Assembly (NCBI GenBank): GCA_020744225.1
Contig: JAGMWG010000027.1
Location: 248,001 to 312,000 of the forward strand
From: Paraphoma chrysanthemicola
Taxonomy: Eukaryota > Ascomycota > Dothideomycetes > Pleosporales > Phaeosphaeriaceae
Direction: 5' to 3'
Length of the DNA stretch: 64,000 nt
Below are positions 55,291 through 64,000 of the stretch, one piece after another (within the stretch, counting starts at the first letter, position 1; each line of letters starts with the position of its first letter). A model generated the notes under the pieces. That model saw nothing but the letters and a program-made list of their open reading frames with translations, was not told the DNA's origin and did not search any database. The position numbers and the translations under genes were made by a program.

Positions 55291-57090
55291 CTACAACATA
55301 TACTCGAACCTCGCTCTTTCTGCCCGCGCTTTCGTACCTTCCTCAGGCGGCACCCCCGCATATTGACCCCCTCTTGGCTCGCGCTTCGCCTTCTTGTTCG
55401 CTCGAACCAGTATCATCCTCAGCGCCGCTGCCAGGACACCAACCAGCAACATGAACGCTGCGCAGATGCTCATGCCTTTTACATACCACGGGCCATCCTC
55501 TTCCGGGAAGATGCTCGTTCCGACAAGCGGTCCAATCTGTCCGATTATGTTTAGCACGGCCATTCCCGTACCCTTCTTACTTTGCGTGTCTTGATTGTTG
55601 AGAGTCCAAGTGATGATTAAGGTGATTGCGCTAAAGAAGCCTGCCGTTGCAGGGTACAGCGCGATATATCGAAGGGATGTGCTGTCGGATCTGAAGTAGC
55701 CAAACACCGCTACCGTGCCATATCCCAAAGTGGCCAACATAGAGTGTAGCATGATGAAACTCGACCGTGACTGTAGACGATCTGAGAAATACGATGTAGC
55801 GATAACGACGACAAAAGCAAACAGATAGGGGGGTGCTGAAAGTCCTTGAGCAGTAATGCTCTTGTAACCCATGTCACGGATAATAGTTGGGAGGAAGACA
55901 GGCATGCTACTGAACGCAACATTGCAACTGAAAAACATGAAGGCTGTCAGATAGCACTTGGGGTCCTTCAACGTTGTTAGTACCTCGCCAAAGTTGACCT
56001 TGCTCTTTCTCGGCACACCGCGCAGCTTCTCGTCGCTTGGATCTGCCTCCTCTACCTCATTTTCTTGTCTCAATCGCAGGACAGCGACTTCTCGTTGTCG
56101 AGGAGACAGCCATTTTGCCACTCCTGGTCCATCCGGTATGAAATCCCACGCCCATACGGCAACGAGGACGCTCGGAAAGCCCTCTAAGAGGAATAGCAAC
56201 CTCCATGGGCTCAGTGGACCATTCTCACCTGCCTTGGTGATCACGTATGCTAGAGCGCCCGCAAAAGAAGCAGAGAGCGGGCTTGCGCTAATGAAAAGAC
56301 CAGTTCGTAGCGCCAGCTCATTGCGGCGAAAGAAGAATGATAGGTAGAATGGCACACCCGGCCCAAATGCAGCTTCGCCAACCCCGAGAAGTGCTCGAAG
56401 GACTACCAGAAATGCAAAAGATGTTGCGACAGCCTGGAGCGAAGCTAGGATGCCCCAGGATAGTATGCAGATCGAGATGTATATATGTGGCGGCACGATG
56501 CGGTACCTGACCAGGTTAAAATGATTTTGCAACGAGGAAGGGAGACAAACATGAGCGTCATCCATTCGAAGACGATATACGTTATGTAGAAGGCCCAAAG
56601 AAGCCACTCATACTGGCTCGAGGTTAGATTGAGATCGTCAGCCAAGCCTGCTATGCGCGCATTGCCAATATCTTCAGAAGTGTATCAGTTAAAGTCCGCG
56701 TTGTTCAACACGCCAAGCTAGGTTTATCTACTTACTGGATCGATCCAAGAAGCTCAAACAGTAGAGCAATGCCATAAAAGACACGAGCCGTCGATCGAGC
56801 CTTTCAAGTACAGCCCTATCTTCATCGGGCGTGTACAGCTCATAACTTTGTGCAGATTCAAGCGAAGCGCGAGGAAGAAGACCATCACCTTCATCTTCAC
56901 CAAGTTCCTGTATGGCTGACGAGTCGTCACGCGTGGTTATTGGTCGTAGTTCGAAGGAGTTAGGCTCAGTGGCGAAAGGTATGCCATCACTCGAGTGCGA
57001 CGTGGGTGAGGGAGTGAGCTTTGGAGAGCCCTCTGTGCTCATTGAAGCCGATTCGCGGGGTTGGCGACGGGCGCTTGATGACACCTGCAT
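55291..57090 (-). CDS. MFS transporter, DAL5/TNA1 (anion:cation symporter) family
   Basis: Plasma-membrane uptake permease of the group that carries allantoate, nicotinate, biotin or similar organic acids. Three exons: 57090-56736, 56671-56551 and 56506-55291, giving 563 residues. Introns have donors GTAAGT and GTTTGT, the second with branch ttttaac. After a 90-residue hydrophilic N-terminus, the family landmarks are LDRRLVSFMALLYCLSFLDRSNIGNARIAGL (with the conserved D-R-x-N-I-G-N), YEWLLWAFYITYIVFE, LLGVGEAAFGPGVPFYLSFFFRRNELALRTGLF (MFS loop 2-3 equivalent) and 12 predicted helices. The tail is basic. The specific substrate is not predictable. Confidence 0.93.
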
Positions 57091-57438
57091 AGTCTTCGGT
57101 ATTTTACCACTGTTCAGGTACCGAATGCATCAATGTCACATCTGGCTCAAGAGTGGTCAGCCCTAGAGTCTCGGGATGACCTCCAGTTCCTTGTAAGATA
57201 TGGAGAACGACGGAATGCTGTCTGGAGAGATGACGAGGTAATGCAGCGCTGGAGCGGTCTGTGCTTTAACACTAACTCCAAACCTGGTGTCGCAAGCCCA
57301 GATACACGCTACCACTCCACACGACCTACTCCGCGTGAAAAGTTGAGCAAAGTTCGTGAGATCTGAGGGCTGTCTGACTTTTATTCGTTGATACATACTA
57401 CATATCGTACACACAGGCGTCCATGTCTTCCACGGTTC
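57091..57438. other. Intergenic, 348 bp
   Basis: Holds the promoter of the MFS gene and the 3' flank of CMC4, both on the minus strand. No other feature seen. Confidence 0.4.
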
Positions 57439-57856
57439 TCATGTTAGTCCTTGAGCCCTTTGCTTCATCTTCAGCCTGTCGTTCATTAGCTCAGTCACCC
57501 AAGTTGCAATTGGTATATACCTGAGAAGATTGGCCTTGGGACAGCTCACTGTGCTTGCGCCGTCACCCTGGTCTTTGTAGAACGCGTTGCAGCACTCATA
57601 TAGCGCATCGATCTGGAGGCACGTCAGTCAGTAGATGAAGCTAAGCTGCGCTAGTAATGCGAGTAGATACTGAGGACAGAGTTGTCCAGAGATCATTTGG
57701 ATCATGAGCTAGTCTGGTAGCCTTTTTGGCAATTACCTCTTTCTTGCATTTTGCCTCGTTGTAGCTGTTCTTCTGTATGCAATCTAGAAGGCTTAGCGAA
57801 CAGTTATTGACATGCTGAAGCACGCACTCTGAATTGCACAAGCTCGAGGATGGCAT
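57439..57856 (-). CDS. CMC4: Twin-Cys mitochondrial intermembrane-space protein CMC4
   Basis: A small CHCH-type protein imported through the Mia40 pathway. Three exons: 57856-57737, 57612-57521 and 57475-57439, giving 82 residues in perfect phase. The core is C-x10-C in DCIQKNSYNEAKC, then IDALYECCNAFYKDQG, VSCPKANLL and the terminal LKMKQR, all features of yeast Cmc4 (73 residues). Splicing is essential: intron 1 is 124 bp, longer than usual for this window. The N-terminal stretch LCNSECVLQHVNNCSLSLLDC is about 10 residues longer than expected and adds a cysteine, so either a further intron or a real insertion is present there. Confidence 0.82.
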
Positions 57857-58420
57857 GGAGGATCCGTTTTCAGGTCCTTTTCCAAGTCGCCCTAGTCATC
57901 CATGAGCATTATTTTCGCTTGACGAGTGACATCACGATGTACCATTGCAAAGGCTGTGTCTGACACACGGTCGTTTGCTGAAGTTTTGCAGACCCTGATA
58001 CGTCCTAGGCAGCAGTCTCACACGTCCCGGAGATAAGACGGATTAAATTTCGCAGGTAAAGATATTGATGAAGGTGACGGCGCCCGGACTGGCCCATGCT
58101 TTGAGGAAGTCGCGAGTCGCCCCACTAAATCCCACCTCACTTCCCTCGCTCTCCCGTTCACTCAAACTTCCCGCCTCGCCACCGCCTACATAACAAGTCG
58201 CACGCGTCTGTAGACACCTGAAAGCTTCGCTTACTCACTCTCACCACGAGTCGCATTCCCCGCAGGCCATAGCTCCGACAGCAGGGTATAAAAAGCAGTT
58301 GTCCCCGCCCAAAGGTCGTCCTCTCCACCTCCACTTGCCATCCTCGTCAACTCACGCACCCGCCAGGCACGATCGACACCGACACCAATATCCAACCCCA
58401 CATACGAAACTCTGCGCAGA
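57857..58420. other. Intergenic, 564 bp, divergent promoters of CMC4 and SMT3
   Basis: CMC4 (minus) and SMT3 (plus) start away from each other here. The SMT3-proximal half contains a TATA box, listed separately, followed by a C-rich leader. Confidence 0.45.
58287..58294 (+). promoter_or_regulatory. TATA box of SMT3
   Basis: TATAAAAA in an otherwise GC-rich context, 134 bp upstream of the SMT3 ATG. The downstream pyrimidine-rich leader (58310-58390) fits a start-site region. It is one of the few clear TATA boxes in the window. Confidence 0.55.
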
Positions 58421-58772
58421 ATGTCCGAAAACGGGTCCCCCAACGTGCAGCAAAAGCCTGAAGACGCTGGTCAAAGTGAGCACTTGAACATCAAGGTGAC
58501 CGACAACAACAACGAGGTCTTTTTCAAAATCAAGCGCACCACAGCTCTTGGAAAGCTCATGAATGCATTCTGCGATCGGCAAGGCAAAAACATCTCCAGC
58601 GTGCGTTTCCTCTTCGACGGCCAGCGAGTCACCCCTCAGGATAATCCAGACACAGTACGTAGGCTGAGGGCGCAGCATCAAACTAGTGGACACGGCTAAT
58701 ATCGCGCAGCTCGACATGCAAGACGGCGACACCCTTGAAGTGCACCAGGAACAGATCGGCGGCAGCTGGTAG
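58421..58772 (+). CDS. SMT3: SUMO (ubiquitin-like modifier Smt3)
   Basis: Small ubiquitin-like protein conjugated to lysines. Two exons, 58421-58654 and 58710-58772, encode 98 residues. A flexible N-terminus (residues 1-20) is followed by the ubiquitin fold: HLNIKVTDNNNEVFFKIKRTTALGKLMNAF, ISSVRFLFDGQRV (the canonical FLFDG), then LDMQDGDTLEVHQEQIGG. The precursor ends Gly-Gly-Ser-Trp, so an Ulp protease must remove two residues to expose the Gly-Gly end. The intron (55 bp) has donor GTACGT and splits the conserved D-T / L-D-M-Q-D segment. Confidence 0.97.
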
Positions 58773-59309
58773 TTCGTCGGCGAATCGGCTACTTGAGCGT
58801 CAACGACGAGCATATTGCGCTGCCGGAGACAACTCTGCGTGTCGCAGAACGACGATGAGAAGCGGGATCTCCTGGCGCCGAGCCAAAGTGGACGCTTTAA
58901 GATGGGGTTTTTTCTTCTTGATTGGAAACATAGGGCGACAGGCGTCTCTGGGGTTATGACCTTTGCCTTGAGCGGGGCCAGCATGCTTTCACTAGCATTC
59001 TGACGAGCACCATTTACGGACCGTCCTGGGCACAATATATCTGATTCTTCATAACCATCTTTCTAAATCTTGTAGGCACGCCAGTTCGTGATGAAGTTGA
59101 CCCATCGATGAATTATCTACAACATGTTTGATAACGTGCATTGTTCCGCAGCACCAGCTGTGAGGCACCTTTTTTTCAAAGCACCCCGTTTTCGAAATCG
59201 CCGCGTTTTCGACGCGCAATTGACGTCATTTGCATCATATACACCATTAGAGAATCGTTGATACAGGGACATGGCCAGATGTGCTGATAGATGCCTCAGG
59301 GCAACGATG
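58773..59309. other. Convergent intergenic region, 537 bp
   Basis: 3' flanks of SMT3 (plus) and the conserved fungal protein gene (minus). Short frames just after SMT3 look like chance. Nothing else seen. Confidence 0.4.
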
Positions 59310-59938
59310 CTAGTCATCCCAAACAGCCTTCTTCCTGGCCTCCGCCTCCTCCTTCTCTCTCTTCTCTCGCTCTTTCTCTTCTGTCCGCCTCTTCCTCTCC
59401 TTCTCTCTCATGACTCTGTCATACTCCCTTTCCTCATCTGTCCGCTTCGGAGCGCGCACCCCGAGCGCACCAGCTATCAACCTGCCTGCGACAGCGGTCG
59501 TCTTCTCAGGTCGCTTGTCCGACCCTGTCCTACCTACTCCGCTATCGCCCTTGCTTCGCGTCGCACCATACGGCACGTTGTCCGGGAAATCGAACGGCGT
59601 CGGTGATGCTGGGGTTGGTGGTGGTGGGTGCGGCGACAAGTCGTTCGAAGAGACTGTGGATATTGGCTCGAGAGAGTCTCGTGGTGAGCTTGCCGAAGCT
59701 TTTGACGGCTCTATTTCAGTCTCAGTATCTGAGCCCGAACTCTCCTCGTCCCAGCTGTCGGCGACAGGTTTCGACTTGGGTTTCTCGGCGGGTTTCTGGG
59801 GGACTTTGGTGGAGAGCTGGAGGTGTGAGAGGGTTGATGCAATCTCTAGTCGCAGAATTAAACATGATTTATATAATGGCTTCTGGGAACAGCAATTGAA
59901 ATACCTGTCTCACTAGGCGTTTTGTGCATGGATGCCAT
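59310..59938 (-). CDS. Conserved fungal protein of unknown function, charged C-terminus
   Basis: Two exons, 59938-59905 and 59845-59310, give 189 residues. It begins MASMHKTPSETEIASTLSH; the centre is acidic and Ser-rich (VADSWDEESSGSDTETE), followed by a proline run (SPHPPPPTPASPTPFDFP). Then comes the part I recognise as conserved among filamentous ascomycetes, VAGRLIAGALGVRAPKRTDEE, and a long Glu/Lys/Arg helix at the C-terminus. No catalytic domain. No function should be assigned. The start is supported by the splice junction (donor GTATTT, acceptor gactag) joining two in-phase exons. Confidence 0.8.
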
Positions 59939-61474
59939 GTTGTATAATGTCGTGTGCCTGATGCGCGGGTGCCTCGATGGTTCGGTTTTGCGGGGTAAGG
60001 GTCAAGCTGTGGAAAGAGCGCGGGGAGGTTCACGATTCTAGCGATGGACAAGCAGCGAAGGAATGATACAAGCAGCTTTATTCTAAAGACTTCAAGGCAG
60101 GCTCAGGTCATACAATGCGTTCGAGAAAATTCTCGGGGCTCTTTTGTATCCACGACCCGGACACGACAAATCAGTGCAGTGCCCCTGCGGAGCGTGCATT
60201 TGTGGGGAAGGCGCGCGTCATGAGCCTTCCTTCCATAGACGCATAAGCTCGCATGGACGTCCGATCGTTGCCGCATCTTTCAGGGGTCCACTGTTTCTAA
60301 TATTCTCCGCTGCTTCTAGACTTTCTAATTTCAGTCGCACGTATGTTTTCGGCAATAGGTGTGGAGCATTTGTCCAAGCCAGGGAAGACAGCGGAGCGGT
60401 TCCATGTGTGTGATTGCGCGTTGTCCGCGTTCAACAGACAGTGCAGGTCACTGGTCCTAGGACGGGCACCCTCCTTGAAAACGACGACAGGAGTACTCGA
60501 TCGCACGACCGAGTGTTCGAAACCTTGCTCTGTTGGCCAGCCCTGCATCGGTGCCTTCTCATAAGGCGAGAACATCTGCCGTACAAATGTTCAGCCTTTG
60601 GTGAGCGTTCTCGAACTGACCATTGGAGCGAGTTCTACGCAGTGAAGACACCTGGAGAGAATTAGGACCAGGTACATGGCTGTGTGGAGAATTTGATGCT
60701 TTCACTACTCACTCGAGACAGAGAACGTCGAAGTTGATATGTTTTGAGACGACCATGACACAAAAAAGTCTCAGATTATCCTATGTCTTTTCTCATCTAC
60801 GACTCGTAGGTTCTGCTCCGATTGGTGTACTCGCGAGTGCAAAATCTGTCTAAGCTATCGGACTCGCCTCGTCGCTGGTCACGAGAGAAATTGGTGTTGG
60901 CATCGTGAGCGGTACGGGCTCCAAAGGCAAACATCAACGAGATGTTGCACACTTGCAGCGAAAAAATCCTGGCTTTAACAGTGGCAGCTTGATTTTCGCC
61001 TTCCAAGACAGCGTAAACCTCGTTGTCGACAGCTGCTATCCACTCTGAAAAGGTATGCCTAGGTAGAGATCGAGCTGGTATATGGTTGACATCGGGACGA
61101 TGGCCACTTCTGCGAAACCGCGACCTCGGGAGATTTCTTTGTCTGCAATTGTTGCTCGTGAATCTGAGTCGAGTCGGAGTTAGCGTAAGCTCAAGTTATG
61201 ACGTCCGACGATCGGAACCCTGGAGGGGCAGTTCGGCTACATGCTTAGTGTCGGTTATGTCCAGGTACTCCCGACTTATGCGACACGACTTGAGCTTTTC
61301 TAACCCCCATACTGCGGCGGCGTGGAATAGAAAGAGGTCTATGGAATAGTAGAAGCACAATTGACATTGTGTAATACGTGGCAATCCGCAATTGTACTTC
61401 TTACCTGCTCATAACGCCCTTCCATCGATCTTCATGACGTACACCAGCAGAACATCAGCTCAGACGGATTCAAC
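59939..61474. other. Intergenic, 1.54 kb
   Basis: The starts of the conserved fungal protein gene (minus) and the ligase fusion gene (plus) diverge across it. Several frames of 60-110 codons exist on both strands without recognised content. No repeats or RNA genes noticed. It is one of the longest gaps in the window. Confidence 0.4.
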
Positions 61475-63697
61475 ATGATTTCCCGCCAACCACAAATCCT
61501 TCGAAGAGCCAGTGTCAATTCGCAGTCATGGACGCGTCGAACAACACAAGCAACTTTTTCAAGCTCTGCACGGCGAAACGGCTACGACGATACCATACAG
61601 AACCTCAAGATCGGTGCGGATACGAGGGTCATCTTCCAGGGCTTCACGGGAAAACTAGCAACCGCCAATGCAAAAGAGTCTATGGACTGGGGAACGAATG
61701 TGGTGGGCGGGGTGAAGCCCAATGGCTCAGGTGAACATCTCGGAAAACCGGTACTACCAAGCGTTCGAGCCGCAATGGAGCAGCTCAAACCAGACGTCAC
61801 GGGAATATACGTCGCCGCACATCAGGCAGCTGCAGCGATTGAGGAGGCAATTGAAGCAGAAGTACCACTCATCGTCGCAGTGGCCGAGCATATTCCGCTT
61901 CACGATATTATGAGAGTGAGCGAAACCACACAGGTGAAAAGGCACCCCTAACGTTGACAGATACACTCCATGCTACAGAGTCAGTCGAAGTCGAGACTGG
62001 TAGGTGCGAATGCTCCAGGAATCATTTCCGCCATCGGACGCTGCCGAATCGGGTTTCAACCACTTCCTACATTCAGCCCTGGTCACATTGGCATCGTAGC
62101 GAAGTCTGGAACTCTGTCCTACGAGACTGTTGGCTCTTTGACAAGAGCTGGTCTTGGTCAGAGCTTGTGTATAGCCATGGGCGGTGACGTTATCGCTGGG
62201 ACTAATTTTGTGGACGCATTGAAGGTGTTTGAACACGACGAAGACACTGAAGCAATAATCCTCGTCGGCGAAGTCGGCGGAACAAGCGAAGAGGAGGCAG
62301 CCGACTGGATCAAGGACTACAACAGGCGTGTCAAGAACCCCAAGCCTATTGCAGCCGTCATTGGTGGCCTACAAGCTGCGCCTGGGAGGGTCATGGGACA
62401 TGCAGGCGCATGGCAAGGCTTGGGCGAGGGAACAGCCGAGTCGAAGCGCAAAGCGCTGGAGAGTGTTGGCGTCACAATGGTTGACCACCCAGCAAAATTT
62501 GGAGGCGTTATGAAGGAGATACTTTCGCAGGCTGGCCGCAATGTTAGCAAGATCGTAGGTTATTTGCGCCGGGATCAGAGTCAATACACTAACTTGCTGC
62601 AGGAAAAGTCAGCAGCCCATGCGCAGCAACGCCGGTCGTACCATACATCAAGATCGTCCCGTAGACCTCTGACTTCACACTCGTTCAACCAATCTTTCCA
62701 GCAGAAGCGCTCACTTCATTTATCGGCTGAGCAATCTTCTGGCCTTCTCAACTCATACGATATCAACCTCACCACTGCACCTCAAAGCCCATCATCAAGT
62801 CACTACTTGGGCATCTCGCCTGACCGGACTGCTCGTTCTCCGTCCATCATTGCCGCTCCGACGGCCAATCTGAGCCAACTCCACCAGCGCGTCCGCCGGT
62901 TTCCATTCGACTATCGTGAAGGTCCAACAACAGCCGTCATCAATGCCGCCATTGCTCATCTCCAGCTAGACGCCGCACCACCCAAGGCAAAAGCTCAGAC
63001 TGCAGAGCTCATCAAGAACCTCTGGAAGCTGTACCACGAGAAAGAAGCCATCGATGCTCACGTCTCGCTTGCATTATCCGAAAGCAAAGACGAGATTCAA
63101 ATATACAACCCCTATCTATTCTTCGACGATGCAGCCTTCAAGTCTAATAAGCGCCAAACAGACCTGCATTCGCTCCGGGATAAGTCGCAGATCTCAGAGA
63201 CAGACAAGGAAGCCGACGCAGCTGGCATTGTATACATTCCACTCGGGTCAACATCCAGCTCAGCAGAACAGCCAACAAACCTGGTGGGCACATTAGTCAA
63301 CGGCGCCGGATTAGCCATGAACACGAATGACACCCTACACATCCGCCTCTCAGAGCCGCCGTACAGCACCACCTCTGCCAACTTTTTAGACACGGGCGGC
63401 AAGGCGACATCCGCTACCATCAAAACATCATTCAAGCTCATTCTCTCGGATCCCAGGGTGTCTGTCGTATTTGTGAATATTTTTGGCGGCCTGACGCTGT
63501 GCGACATGATCGCTGAAGGTATTTTTATGGCATTCAAGGAAATTGGAGTCGAGAAGCCAGTGGTGGTGAGACTGAGGGGAACGAATGAAGAGCTGGGCCA
63601 GAAGGTTTTGCAAGAGGCGAATCTGCCCATTCATGCATTCGATGATTTTGAAGAGGCAGTCCAGAAGGTTGGAGAGCTGGCTAATGGACAAAAGTAA
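61475..63697 (+). CDS. Succinyl-CoA ligase alpha subunit fused to a degenerate beta subunit
   Basis: One chain of 709 residues (725 if the last intron is retained). Exons: 61475-61915, 61961-62554 and 62603-63697. The N-terminus is an Arg/Ser-rich presequence. Residues about 35-340 match LSC1-type alpha subunits: YDDTIQNLKIGADTRVIFQG, AKSGTLSYE, MGGDVIAGTNF, and the phospho-His region GRVMGHAGAW. Then comes a second presequence-like stretch (QQRRSYHTSRSSRR, QKRSLHLSAEQSSGLL) and the C-terminal part of an LSC2-type beta subunit: LVNGAGLAM, NFLDTGGKAT, VFVNIFGGLTLCDMIAEGI and VVVRLRGTNEELG. The beta ATP-grasp half is shortened: the Gly/Lys-rich nucleotide loop and the EINPL metal site are missing. 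Mitochondrial location is likely. Succinyl-CoA ligase activity is doubtful; a related acyl-CoA ligase or regulatory role is possible. Confidence 0.88.
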
Positions 63698-64000
63698 GCA
63701 GACTTGGAGAAACTCGTCGTGCGCTCGCTTCTTGTTCAATGTTGTACATACAAGCCAAGGATCACCTCGTAGCTCTGAACAACTGCAACCGCAAGGGGGC
63801 TTCTCTACTTGAGGCGAGTATCATGAAAATGTTGATGCAAAGGGGGATACGAATCGGATTAAAATACTCTACTTCATGACCGCCACCCAAGATCCCGCCG
63901 CCATAAAAAGCGAGAGTGCTGTGCCGTGCCACCAACCCATCTTGTGACGTTGCCTCCGTCTTTTCCGCGTATCAAATACAGGAATGCAATAACCCAAGCG
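63698..64000. other. Right-edge flank, 303 bp
   Basis: 3' flank of the ligase fusion gene; the next gene is not visible. No ORF of interest. Confidence 0.4.

Noticed and set aside
58735..58959. ORF overlapping the end of SMT3
   Set aside because: It starts inside the SMT3 second exon in another phase and has no family features.

Overview
This window comes from a filamentous ascomycete nuclear genome (Pezizomycotina; the mix of genes and short introns fits a Dothideomycete, but I cannot name a genus). Pointers are many short introns (about 45-70 bp) with GTANGT-like donors, CTAAC/CTGAC branch sites and YAG acceptors, compact gene spacing on both strands, and orthologues of well-known fungal genes. 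I recognised no rRNA, tRNA, CRISPR array or intact transposon by eye.

Layout. 0-6.6 kb: the 3' end of an MFS transporter, a DUF1772 membrane protein, an aldo/keto reductase, and a divergent pair REX4 (RNA exonuclease) / ESA1 (MYST acetyltransferase). 6.6-12.4 kb: a gene-poor, decaying stretch with a gamma-glutamyltranspeptidase relic, an intact five-exon CmcJ/AsaB-like oxygenase gene, a possible tiny gene, and a glutamine-synthetase-like gene broken by a single in-frame TAA. 12.4-21.5 kb: a GAF-containing hybrid histidine kinase, a small secreted CFEM protein, the Golgi apyrase YND1 (with a 10-nt first exon) and a tautomerase-fold protein. 22.8-31.3 kb: a full-size PDR/ABCG exporter converging on a YVC1-type vacuolar TRP channel. 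32.9-38.5 kb: URA2, the fused carbamoyl-phosphate synthase/aspartate transcarbamylase, which here lacks the vestigial dihydroorotase-like domain. 39.5-50.8 kb: NECAP, a GILT-family protein, a hexokinase-family (GlcNAc-kinase-like) protein, a Cys-rich membrane protein interrupted by an in-frame TGA, a VAMP7-type SNARE, POP5, a HAD sugar-phosphate phosphatase and SHE9/MDM33. 51.4-59.9 kb: FIG4, a DAL5-type MFS transporter, CMC4, SUMO (SMT3) and a conserved fungal protein. 61.5-63.7 kb: an unusual single-chain fusion of a succinyl-CoA ligase alpha subunit with a degenerate beta subunit.

Most genes are unrelated housekeeping or membrane-trafficking genes rather than a pathway. Functional links are loose: NECAP, the VAMP7-like SNARE, FIG4 and YVC1 all concern endosome/vacuole traffic (FIG4 helps make PI(3,5)P2, a lipid linked to vacuolar TRP channels), while SHE9, CMC4 and the ligase fusion are mitochondrial. 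The most notable observations are the ligase fusion, the domain-reduced URA2, two genes each interrupted by one in-frame stop, and three introns whose length is a multiple of three and that contain no in-frame stop, so they are easily mistaken for coding sequence.
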